Below are positions 17,409 to 25,200 of a DNA stretch of 64,000 bases, piece after piece. The notes under the pieces are model-generated. The model saw only the letters and a program-made list of their open reading frames with translations. It was not told the origin of the DNA and did no database searches. Position 1 is the first letter of the stretch. The number at the start of each line of letters is the position of its first letter. Origin of the DNA: Streptomyces sp. NBC_01231 (GTDB lineage: Bacteria; Actinomycetota; Actinomycetes; Streptomycetales; Streptomycetaceae); contig CP108521.1 of assembly GCA_035999765.1 (NCBI GenBank), forward strand, positions 10,106,001-10,170,000, written 5' to 3'. A program made the position numbers and the translations under genes.

Positions 17409-18023
17409 ATGGTCACGACGAGACAGAGCACCCCGACGGGCGATCGGCGTGTGCGTCGTACTCACGCGGCCCTGCAGGGAGCGCTGATCCAGCTCGTCGA
17501 GGAACAGGACCTGGGCCAGATCAGCGTTGCGGACGTGACCGAGAAGGCCGGCGTGAACCGCACGACCTTCTACGACCACTACCGGGACGTGCACGAACTG
17601 GCCGAGGCCGCCTGCACCTCGACGATCGACACCCTGATCGAGTCGCTCCCCGCCCTCGACCCCGCGCCGGCGGACCCGGACGCGGAACCCGCCCGGTCAC
17701 TGGTCGCGTTCTTCGAGAACCTCGCCGACCACGCCGGCCTCTACCGCAGCCTCCTGGGACCACAGGGCAGCGCCCGCGTCATCGACCACATCCGCAGCCG
17801 CATCTCCGCCAACGTCCACGTCACCGTGCGCCTGAACGCCGGCGCTGCGCCGGACAGCGTCTCGTCGACCGACATCCCCCACGACGTACCCGCCGCGTTC
17901 ACCGCCGGCGCGCTCCTCGGCGTGGCCACCGACTGGCTTCAGCGAGACTGCCCCCGCACGCCGACCGAGATGGCCGAACTGACCTGGCCACTCCTCGTCG
18001 ACACCGGCCCCGCCGACAGGTGA
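17409..18023 (+). CDS. TetR family transcriptional regulator
   Basis: The approximately 204-residue regulator has an N-terminal helix-turn-helix typical of TetR proteins (ISVADVTEKAGVNRTTFYDH, residues about 38-57) and a helical ligand-binding C-terminus. An in-frame GTG at 17400 is also possible; ATG 17409 is preferred as the first methionine. It is divergent from the ferredoxin-reductase-P450 operon and is the obvious local repressor, with the inducer probably being the P450 substrate or a product. This is inference from position. Confidence 0.9.
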   Translation: MVTTRQSTPTGDRRVRRTHAALQGALIQLVEEQDLGQISVADVTEKAGVNRTTFYDHYRDVHELAEAACTSTIDTLIESLPALDPAPADPDAEPARSLVAFFENLADHAGLYRSLLGPQGSARVIDHIRSRISANVHVTVRLNAGAAPDSVSSTDIPHDVPAAFTAGALLGVATDWLQRDCPRTPTEMAELTWPLLVDTGPADR

Positions 18024-18071
18024 GGAGCGACACCCTCCGTCCCCACCGAATGTGAGACAGGGCCGAACCTT

Positions 18072-19868
18072 TTACAGTCCCCCGGCGAGACCATCGGCGT
18101 ATTCGCTGATGCGTTGAAGGAAGCGCGGTCTGGCTCCTCTGCGGTTGCAGGGCGTCTGCAACTGTCCGATGGCTGAGACCAAGAGTTTGGTACTTTGCTG
18201 CGCATCGCGGAGTGTTTCCACCGATGGGCTGTGCAGGTGGTCGCCCTGCGTCACGCGAGCCCACACGAGCGCGGTTACCGCAGCCCGCGTCAAGGATGAC
18301 TCCACGTTAGTGAGGCGGACCAGGCCTACCGTGAGTGCAGCAAGATCCTCGACGGGGATCTGCCAGGCACTCAGAGTTCGACGACGAGCAGCGAAATCCA
18401 CGTGCAGTGCGGCAGTATCCAATTCCTGAGCGACGGCCTCGACTGCCGTGTCGAGCAGCGGCCAGAGGCCACCGGGCAACAGGCTTCGCTTGAGTACGGT
18501 CAGACTACGTTGGGCGGTGGTCCAAGGTATTCCCAGGATCTCGGCGCATTGCGGCCAGGTTCCGCCGCCGGCCATTTCGACGAGTTTGAGGGATGCTACT
18601 CGGCGGAGATGGCGTGGTTTCCAAACGTCCATGGGGTCCCAGAGGGACGTCAGGTCGCCGAAGTGCGCTTCGATCCAGGCTTCCGGGAAGAGAGCGGGGA
18701 CATGCTCGATTCCGAATTGGCACTGGCGTGAGGGCACGTGCTGTCTGGTGTGGTGGCCGCCAGCACGGTTGAAACCAAGGGATCGCTGGGCCAGGGCCCT
18801 TGACAGGTCTGGGGATACGTCCATGCGTCGGAAGGCGGCGCTGGTGTTCGCCTGGTTGTGCGAGAACGCGGCGTTGGCGAGCGGCTGGATCCGCTCGCGA
18901 AGAGTCGGACTGTCCTGGCCCCGGTCGGCGAGCAGGGTGTCAGCGGCCAGCAGCAGTGCTCCGATCTCGGCCGGTTCGTCGGGAGCTGCCCATGCATTAC
19001 GGACGCGCCTGCCCGGGCTGCGTTCTTCGCGGAGGGTGTTCCACGTGGCAACGTGGCGGGCAATAAGATCTGCGGCGTCGCTCGAAGGGGCGAAGTGTGC
19101 GCTGTCGGGCCAGCTGAGCCGGATGAGTTGAGCGGCGGCGATCAAGTCGGAAAAGAAATACTGCTTTGAGGTTGAGTAGTTGTCGCTGGTCGGGTGCGAG
19201 TGTTTGGTGGCCGTCAGATGCCGGTCGATGCGTCGTTGCAGGGCGAGCATCATGACAAGGTCGCTGTCCGGTTGCTCGGCTACACAAGCGGTCTGGTCGA
19301 GTCGCGCTGCACACAGCGGTGTCCGGACGCTGGCACCGACCGGGCCGGATGTGAGGAGATGGCGGCACTGAGCCGGGTGCAGGCCACCGATCGTGCGCTG
19401 TGTGGTAAGCCCTTGCCGCTCGGTGTTCGAGGGCCGGTTCGGATGACCTCCGCACTCCGGACATCCGTGCTCCAAGAGGCGGCTGTGGGCGGTGCACGCG
19501 AAGGAGACCGGGATATGCCAGCGCAGTCTCCACGGGCCGCCATACGCGTTCTGGATGATGCTCCCGTCTCCAGCCAGGCAGTTGGGGCAGTAGCGGCTGG
19601 ACAGGTTGAAAGCCCAGGTGCGTCGGGCGGAGGCCATGTTGCGGCTGCCGCCCAGACGCATGGTGGCCAGCGGCGGATAGGAGACGGCCATGGCTGACAG
19701 GGTGAGCGCGTCGGCTTCGCCCCTGCGCAGAGACGCAGCTGCCTCGAGAGCCGCGCTGGACTCCGCAGGCAAGGTGATCAAGTACTCGGCGGGCAGTCGG
19801 TGTTGGTGACGGCTGAGCCCGCACAGGGAGGCGATCCTGGCGGGCGAGCGATCCAGCCGGTAGGCCAA
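18072..19868 (-). CDS. tniQ: TniQ family protein without a proper start codon (Tn7-like target selector, copy C)
   Basis: TniQ proteins recruit Tn7-like transposition to target DNA. The 598-residue frame shows the TniQ N-terminal block (LAYRLDRSPARIASLCG), YPPLA, and a zinc-finger region with CPNC, then CTAH and CPEC. The reading frame is open up to 19958 and the sequence still matches TniQ upstream (PEESLPGLILRLAYR). Between the in-frame TGA at 19959-19961 and the core there is no ATG or GTG, only TTG 19866-19868, which would cut off the conserved PEESLPG block. It is therefore either a decayed gene, expressed by an unusual start or frameshift, or a fusion with the remnant upstream. The C-terminus looks complete. 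Confidence 0.75.
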   Translation of the reverse strand: MAYRLDRSPARIASLCGLSRHQHRLPAEYLITLPAESSAALEAAASLRRGEADALTLSAMAVSYPPLATMRLGGSRNMASARRTWAFNLSSRYCPNCLAGDGSIIQNAYGGPWRLRWHIPVSFACTAHSRLLEHGCPECGGHPNRPSNTERQGLTTQRTIGGLHPAQCRHLLTSGPVGASVRTPLCAARLDQTACVAEQPDSDLVMMLALQRRIDRHLTATKHSHPTSDNYSTSKQYFFSDLIAAAQLIRLSWPDSAHFAPSSDAADLIARHVATWNTLREERSPGRRVRNAWAAPDEPAEIGALLLAADTLLADRGQDSPTLRERIQPLANAAFSHNQANTSAAFRRMDVSPDLSRALAQRSLGFNRAGGHHTRQHVPSRQCQFGIEHVPALFPEAWIEAHFGDLTSLWDPMDVWKPRHLRRVASLKLVEMAGGGTWPQCAEILGIPWTTAQRSLTVLKRSLLPGGLWPLLDTAVEAVAQELDTAALHVDFAARRRTLSAWQIPVEDLAALTVGLVRLTNVESSLTRAAVTALVWARVTQGDHLHSPSVETLRDAQQSTKLLVSAIGQLQTPCNRRGARPRFLQRISEYADGLAGGL

Positions 19869-19958
19869 GCGCAGGATCAGGCCTGGCAGGGACTCTTCCG
19901 GTATTGGGGCGAGACTCCGTGCCAGTGGAGGTGTCGTGAATGGAACGGCCCTGCCCCT

Positions 19959-20272
19959 TCAGCCAGTCGGTAGGGAGAGCGTGAAGGGGAGTGGCGATGC
20001 GTCACCGCTGGGTTGCGAAAGTACTGGCCGAAGGAGTCCCCTGGCATCATTCGCAAAGCCGCGAGGAATCTCAGGTGACAGCGCAGACCGAGGTCCTGAA
20101 CCTGGGAGACGAAAAGACGTATCACGTGGGCCAACTCGGCGGCGGTCTCCGCGGGCAAAACGAGCAGGAGGCCGGCGCAGTCGGTAGGCCAGGCGGAGCA
20201 GGAGTCTGGGCAAGGACTCCTCTGGCAGTGATTACCGTTCCGGGTCAGTACGCAGTGCCGCACGCCGGTCAC
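19959..20272 (-). pseudogene. tniQ: Frameshifted tniQ remnant overlapping the tnsC stop (copy B)
   Basis: A GTG at 20270-20272 overlaps the tnsC stop (GTGA), exactly where tniQ starts in intact Tn7-like operons. After about 15 codons the TniQ N-terminus continues in another frame (LPEESLPRLLLRLAYRLRR, preceded by an in-frame TAA). The match then jumps to a third segment, LPAETAAELAHV, that aligns with LPAESSAALEAA of copy C. At least one frameshift and one internal deletion have therefore destroyed it. It sits directly head-to-tail with copy C, so tandem tniQ copies once followed tnsC. Confidence 0.75.
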
Positions 20273-21519
20273 CCCGCAGAGCCGACGGCAGCCGGACCGT
20301 CGTCGTCGAACACGGTGATGCGGCCGGTGGGCTTCTTCTTCGGCGTGGGGTCGTGGCGCGGGATGTTGGGCTGTTCGCCGGAATCGGCGTCGAGGTCGGG
20401 CATGTCGTCGGGGGTGACGGTGAACTGGTTGAGCAGGTCCTTGGTCAGGTATTCGCTCTTGTCCTCCATGGCACGGCGGCAGCCGTGCTGCACGAGCTTC
20501 TCCAAAATGCCGACCACGCCCTTGGTGCGGTTGAACAGGTACTCGGGCATGTCACCTTGGGTGAGCATGCCGGCGGTGTTGGTCAGCAACCGCAACTCGC
20601 CTTCCAGACGCCGGAGATGGACCATCCAGGCCTCCATCTCCGCAGGCGTGGCGTACCTGAACGGGCCGAGGTCGACGACCTGGAAGCGGCGTTCGTGCTG
20701 GCTGGCGGCGTGGTCGTTTGGACTGCGGCCGATATCCTTGACCGGCTCGTAGATCCACTCCTGTGTCTTGGGATCGCGGCGGCCTTCGCGCAGCAGGCCC
20801 GAAGTGGGGATGCCGACGCCGACGAGGATGAGTGTGACGGGCATGCTCATCATTTCGCGGATCAGGTCGAGAACGTCCTGGTCGGCTTCGCGGTGGAGCT
20901 TGAGGCGGGTGATGTCGTCGATGACGAGTGCCTTCGTGGCGTGCTCGACGACCGCGGTCTTGACGGTGCGTACGAGGTCTTCCAGGCGCATGCCCTTGTA
21001 GTCCTCGCCGTAGAAGTCCAGGATCCGCTGGCAGGTGGAGATGGGAGTGGCCCTGACCGGGCACCGTACATAGGCGACGGGGGCGACCAGGTCGCGGGTG
21101 CCGGGCATGGCGTCGGGGTTCGCGTAATTGTTGAGGGCCAGCCACTCCTCCTGGAAGCAGGCCAGGGCCTCGCAGATCGTCTCGGTCTTGCCCTGGGCGC
21201 CGTCGCCGTTGACCATGATGCCGCCGCGGGTCCCGGCCTTGTGGCTGAAGGCGCCGTCCTCGACGCGGGCGAGCACCGCGTGGGCGACGCGTTCGCTCAT
21301 GGGGGTGGCCTGGATAGGCAGGGAACTGTGTGTCGCGAGGCGATGCAGGTCGTGGATGCGCTTCTGGCGCTTCGAGAGGCGGTCGTACTCCTGGGCCGTG
21401 AGGATCGGCGCGGGGACGAAGGCTTTGCGGGTCTCGCACCATCGGTTCCAGCCTTCGAAGGTAGTGCGGTCCACCGCCGGGCCGGGGAGGAACGACAGCG
21501 GGTTCTGCTTCGAGGTCAC
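20269..21519 (-). CDS. tnsC: TnsC/TniB-type AAA+ ATPase of a Tn7-like transposon
   Basis: The 416-residue ATPase links target recognition by TniQ to the transposase. It has Walker A GDGAQGKT (105-112), Walker B ALVIDD ending at D201-D202, and the sensor-like LILVGVG strand. It also has the acidic and basic C-terminal tail expected of TniB/TnsC proteins (residues about 365-416). The ATG overlaps the tnsB stop by four bases, and its own stop overlaps the start of a tniQ remnant. Together with tnsA and tnsB this gives the core tnsABC set. No frameshift is seen. Confidence 0.92.
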   Translation of the reverse strand: MTSKQNPLSFLPGPAVDRTTFEGWNRWCETRKAFVPAPILTAQEYDRLSKRQKRIHDLHRLATHSSLPIQATPMSERVAHAVLARVEDGAFSHKAGTRGGIMVNGDGAQGKTETICEALACFQEEWLALNNYANPDAMPGTRDLVAPVAYVRCPVRATPISTCQRILDFYGEDYKGMRLEDLVRTVKTAVVEHATKALVIDDITRLKLHREADQDVLDLIREMMSMPVTLILVGVGIPTSGLLREGRRDPKTQEWIYEPVKDIGRSPNDHAASQHERRFQVVDLGPFRYATPAEMEAWMVHLRRLEGELRLLTNTAGMLTQGDMPEYLFNRTKGVVGILEKLVQHGCRRAMEDKSEYLTKDLLNQFTVTPDDMPDLDADSGEQPNIPRHDPTPKKKPTGRITVFDDDGPAAVGSAG

Positions 21520-23909
21520 TGGCTGGCCTCTTCCTCGGCCTCGCCGGCCGTGATGGTGGCGTCGTCATCATCGAAGTCGTCATCCGGTAGCGCCAACAAG
21601 CTTGAAGCGCGCAGCCGTTCGGAGAGATCGGGGGTTGTGGGCAGGTGGTCGGGGACCGCGGCTTCACGGCGGCGCCGGCGTTCGCTGTTCACGGCATCGT
21701 GCACTTGCTGGGCGCGGTCCTTCGGGCGCAGAGGTACGACCTTGCCGACGGGGGAACCTGTCCGCGCTGCGGGAACGGAGGCGGGCTGTGTCGGCGGCTC
21801 CTTCTTGATCGAGTTCGCGGGCCGGTCGGCGGACGCCGCGGCCGCCTGGGCGACTTCGCGTGCGTGCTCGGTACGCTGCCTCTTGGCGAGCTGGGTCGGC
21901 CACTTCTCGACCGGGATGTTGCCGCCGATCAACTCCAAAAGCACCGGGAGGAGCTCGGTGTCCGCTTTCGGGGCAAGACCCCGCTTGCGTAGTTCCCGCA
22001 TGGCTTCACGGACGCGGGCGTCGCTGAAGGCGGGCACCTCGCCCTCTTCGGGCAGGCCCGTCCAGCGCAGCGTGTGCCACTCGTGGGTCCGCGGGTCCTG
22101 GAAGAACATGAAACACGGATCGCGTGGGTCGCGGTGGATGACGTACTTGTTCTTGTTCCGGCCCCCGCGGCGCGAGAGCTCCCCGCGGTAGGGATCCAGA
22201 GCCACGCCGTCGTACCAGAGGTTCTTGATCTTCACGCCGCGCTTGCCGTGGATCATGACCTTGTGCCTCGGCAGGAGCTGGTAGTACAGCTCGGCGGGCG
22301 GAATCCGCAGGGCGAAGCCGCCCTGGGACATCGCCGCCGCGAACAGGCTGTTGGGGCTGTGGTCGCCGCGAGGGTCCCAGCTCGGGGCGTATGAGCCGAA
22401 CCGGCGGTTCTGCCACGTCTTGACGACCCAGGTGGCGATGAGGTGTTCCATCTCCGTTACCGTCAGGCAGGCGTCCGCCTCCGGATCGACGCCGCGGTCG
22501 GCGACGTCCACGCCCTGATATCCGGGCAGGATGGAGAACAGCAGTGACTGGATGGCGCCGAAAGTCCGTTCCACGGAGTGCTTGTCGGTGGGGCGTAGGA
22601 CGCGGCTGGGCTTGATGTTCGCCTTGATGACCCGCTGCACTTCGACCAGGTGATGGTTGCGGTAGACGGAGCCGTGGTCGGTGGTGACCGTCTCGGGAGC
22701 GAAGAACGGCAGACCGGCGACCTCGTGCCCGGCGAACTCCGCGACGACCGTACCGGGCACGCCGGGGTAGGCCCACTCCACGTCCTTGCCCCAGTCCGGG
22801 CGCATCGGCAGCGGCATCATTATGTCCCGCAGCACCATCGCCACATCTATCGAGGTGTCGGAGACGAGGCTGAGCCGGAACGCGACGATCGAGCGTGTGT
22901 AGACGTCCACTGCCAGCGTCAGATGCACGGACACCGGGTCGCCAAAGACGTTGTCCAGCACCTTTACCGGCAGCACGGTGCTGTCCAGCGCCACCACTTG
23001 GCCGGGCCGGTGCACCACGATGTGCCGGCCGGTCGCGTACTGCTTCGCCTTTGCCGCCGAGCGTGCGTAGCGCTGCCGCGCTCCGTTGGAGCCGAACCAC
23101 TCCTTCCAGATGGCCCGCAGGGTGTCGTAACCGGGGATCTCCACCCGTGGAGCGTCAGCGGGATCAGCGTGAGGGGCTTCACCGCCAGTGGGTTCAGCAT
23201 CCGCAGAGTCGAACACCTCGCGCACGTACTGGTGGATGAGACGTTCTTTGTCCCGCATGGTCAGCTTCGAGCGCCGCTCCGTCGCCTCGGCGTACACCGC
23301 GAACAGCGCCTCGCGCAGTTCGGGGGAGATCGTGTGCCCGGTCGCTTCGCGCAGCCACCGGTCGTCCGCGACGCCGATCGGACCGTACTTCGCCCGTGCC
23401 GTGTCCCAGCGGATCAGCGTGCGCACACTCGCCTGGTGCAGTTCGTTCGCTCTCGCCTGTGCGGGGGCTTCGGCTGCGGCTTTCCGCAGCTCCCTCGCTT
23501 TCGCATGGCGGCGCTGGGTCAGCGTCGTGGTGTCTGGGTTGTACTGCGGACGCGGTTCATGCGGGAGTGCGTCGAGCGGATCGCCGCTGCGATACCCCGT
23601 TTCGGTCTCCCGCAGGTGCTCCATGCGAAGCATGACGAGCTCGCGTTGATGCTCCTCCAGGTCGTCCATCGCCTTGGGCTGCCGGCCCCGGTCCGCGGCC
23701 GGCAGGTTAGTGCGGGTCCGTGTGGAGGGGCGGCAGTCCGGTCGATGGATCAGTTCACTCAGCGAGGTCTTCCACGTCTCGCCGTCGTCGTCGACGAGCG
23801 TGACCCGGCCGAGATGGGGCAGGCAGGACCTGATCCGCCACGCGCTGCCGCCGATGATCAGCTCGGAGCCCGGCGCCAGGTTCCACATGGGGTCTACTGC
23901 GGTGCTCAC
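21516..23909 (-). CDS. tnsB: TnsB/TniA-type DDE transposase of a Tn7-like transposon
   Basis: This 797-residue Mu-type transposase carries an rve integrase core with the catalytic triad D309 (VVALDSTVL), D411 (TTDHGSVY) and E447 (KHSVERTFG). The 35-residue spacing between the second Asp and the Glu is classic. Upstream are helix-turn-helix-rich DNA-binding regions and downstream a beta-barrel and long C-terminal tail, used in family members to contact TnsC. The GTG start overlaps the tnsA stop (GTGA). It performs end binding and 3'-strand cleavage and joining. All catalytic residues are intact, so it may be active. Confidence 0.94.
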   Translation of the reverse strand: MSTAVDPMWNLAPGSELIIGGSAWRIRSCLPHLGRVTLVDDDGETWKTSLSELIHRPDCRPSTRTRTNLPAADRGRQPKAMDDLEEHQRELVMLRMEHLRETETGYRSGDPLDALPHEPRPQYNPDTTTLTQRRHAKARELRKAAAEAPAQARANELHQASVRTLIRWDTARAKYGPIGVADDRWLREATGHTISPELREALFAVYAEATERRSKLTMRDKERLIHQYVREVFDSADAEPTGGEAPHADPADAPRVEIPGYDTLRAIWKEWFGSNGARQRYARSAAKAKQYATGRHIVVHRPGQVVALDSTVLPVKVLDNVFGDPVSVHLTLAVDVYTRSIVAFRLSLVSDTSIDVAMVLRDIMMPLPMRPDWGKDVEWAYPGVPGTVVAEFAGHEVAGLPFFAPETVTTDHGSVYRNHHLVEVQRVIKANIKPSRVLRPTDKHSVERTFGAIQSLLFSILPGYQGVDVADRGVDPEADACLTVTEMEHLIATWVVKTWQNRRFGSYAPSWDPRGDHSPNSLFAAAMSQGGFALRIPPAELYYQLLPRHKVMIHGKRGVKIKNLWYDGVALDPYRGELSRRGGRNKNKYVIHRDPRDPCFMFFQDPRTHEWHTLRWTGLPEEGEVPAFSDARVREAMRELRKRGLAPKADTELLPVLLELIGGNIPVEKWPTQLAKRQRTEHAREVAQAAAASADRPANSIKKEPPTQPASVPAARTGSPVGKVVPLRPKDRAQQVHDAVNSERRRRREAAVPDHLPTTPDLSERLRASSLLALPDDDFDDDDATITAGEAEEEASQ

Positions 23910-24787
23910 CGTGGCAGCTCCCGGTGACGCTGCTGGGGAGCAAGCCGAACCAGGCTAGCGTCCCCGAACGGCCCGGAGAGATCCACGCCGAGGTGGCGAT
24001 GCCAGAGCAGGTGGATCGCATGGGCTCGGGCGATCGCCGGGATTCGGCAGCGCTCCACCAACTCGCCGAACGGCAGCGGGCCTTGCGCTGCCGCCTCCCG
24101 TAACTGGCACTGAATTCCCAGCACATCCGGCAGCGGACGTCGCTCTGCGGAGAGCGCGTCCACGTTGGTCCACACATGCTGACGCCACCCCGCCACGACG
24201 CCGTACTGCCATCCCGCTGACAGTGCGGCCTCCGCCGTCGCGGCGAACTTCAGCGCGTCCTCCGGTTTGATCCGGTCGGCTGGACGTACGTCGATCAGGA
24301 AGAGCCCGGACTCCATCACCAGCAGGAAGTCCGGGGTGTGCTGGATCGCCTTGCCGCCAGAGAGGAACCGCAGCCGGAACGGCTGACACAGGGCCTCCAC
24401 CAGACCGGCGGCGAAGTCCGCGACCAGCAGCAGCCGTTCCTCTTCGTGGCTCTCGAAACCGTGGTGCCGGTCCGTCGCCATCAGGTACTCCAGTCCCGGC
24501 CGGTGGAACTGGTCCGTGCGCCAGGTGAAGCGACGCACGGGAACGCTCCGCCCGAGGTCCACCCGGTCCAGATCACACACCGGGCTTGCCACCGGTGCGC
24601 TGCCGAACTTCCACGTCGTGGTCCAGCGCGAGGGCCACTTCGGGTCGAGATCCAGGACCTGGGCATAGTCCATGAACCCCGTGTCCAGGACTGCGAGGTC
24701 TTCGAGGCGGCACGCGTCCGACCAGACGGCATGGGAGGATGCCGATGGCGCGGACTGCCAACCTCCCCTGGAAACAGTAGAGTTCAT
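23906..24787 (-). CDS. tnsA: TnsA-like endonuclease subunit of a heteromeric transposase
   Basis: The 293-residue protein matches TnsA-like endonuclease subunits, which cut the 5' strands to give cut-and-paste transposition. A glutamate cluster SHEEERLLL (E115-E117), HTPDFLL with D153, and LIDVRPADR form the restriction-enzyme-like site. The canonical active-site lysine after the last strand is arginine here (DVR, R168), which could be a lineage feature or reduce cleavage. ATG 24787 is chosen because AAGGAAG lies seven bases upstream; the frame extends to 24820. It starts the tnsABC operon, as in Tn7. Confidence 0.85.
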   Translation of the reverse strand: MNSTVSRGGWQSAPSASSHAVWSDACRLEDLAVLDTGFMDYAQVLDLDPKWPSRWTTTWKFGSAPVASPVCDLDRVDLGRSVPVRRFTWRTDQFHRPGLEYLMATDRHHGFESHEEERLLLVADFAAGLVEALCQPFRLRFLSGGKAIQHTPDFLLVMESGLFLIDVRPADRIKPEDALKFAATAEAALSAGWQYGVVAGWRQHVWTNVDALSAERRPLPDVLGIQCQLREAAAQGPLPFGELVERCRIPAIARAHAIHLLWHRHLGVDLSGPFGDASLVRLAPQQRHRELPR

Positions 24788-24937
24788 TCGTGACTTCCTT
24801 CTGACCGGCCTCTGTCTCATGATCCGTACGTCGTGAGCGCGATGACGGTACGGCGCATAACAGGCCCGGAGTCGGTCACCTTTTCGAGATTCACCCGTTC
24901 GAGTGAATGTGGGTCTGATTCTCTCGTGCAGGGCAGG

Positions 24938-25099
24938 ATGGACGGCGTCACGCGAAAGCGCCTTCCTCGGAGCCTGTCACCGCTGGACGGTGAGTCCCTG
25001 TCGGGCTTCGTTCTGCGCCTGGCACACCGCCTGAGGCGGTCGCCCGCCAGGATCGGCCATCTCACGGGGCCTGCTCCAATTTTGCCATCAGATACCTGA
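24938..25099 (+). pseudogene. tniQ: Truncated tniQ N-terminus on the + strand (copy D)
   Basis: From ATG 24938 the + strand encodes RSLSPLDGESLSGFVLRLAH followed by RLRRSPARIGHLTG, the unmistakable TniQ N-terminal block. The match ends after about 45 codons and a stop follows at 25097-25099. It points away from tnsA, so a tniQ once stood divergent from the tns operon. The break is immediately followed by a fragment of another tnsA, marking a recombination or deletion junction. Confidence 0.7.
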
Positions 25100-25152
25100 G
25101 GCCCGGCAGGTGGAACTGGCCTGTGCGCCACGTGAACCGGCGCACCGGAACG
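25084..25152 (-). pseudogene. 69-bp internal fragment of a diverged tnsA
   Basis: Positions 25084-25152 align without gaps to 24477-24545 inside tnsA, with about 12 differences in 69 bp counted by eye. On the - strand it reads VPVRRFTWRTGQFHLPGL, against VPVRRFTWRTDQFHRPGL in tnsA. It is not a recent copy of the local gene but a scrap of a related second element. Confidence 0.75.
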
Positions 25153-25177
25153 ACTCACCGCAGCGGTAGGCGGAGAC

Positions 25178-25200
25178 GATAGTTAGTCGATAGTTGATAG
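25178..25200. repeat. AACTATC direct repeats at the 3' end of tniQ copy A
   Basis: GATAGTT occurs at 25178-25184 and again at 25189-25195, 11 bp apart; on the - strand this reads CAACTATCGACTAACTATC. It overlaps the last codons and stop of the low-GC tniQ. The same CCAACTATC word recurs in a cluster near 31.23-31.32 kb in the opposite orientation, so both may be transposase-binding end repeats. Tentative. Confidence 0.35.

Noticed and set aside
24889..24908. ATTCAC / GTGAAT inverted repeat and doubled TTCGAG upstream of tnsA as a transposon end
   Set aside because: A single short pair without further copies; not enough to call a TnsB-binding array or an element end.
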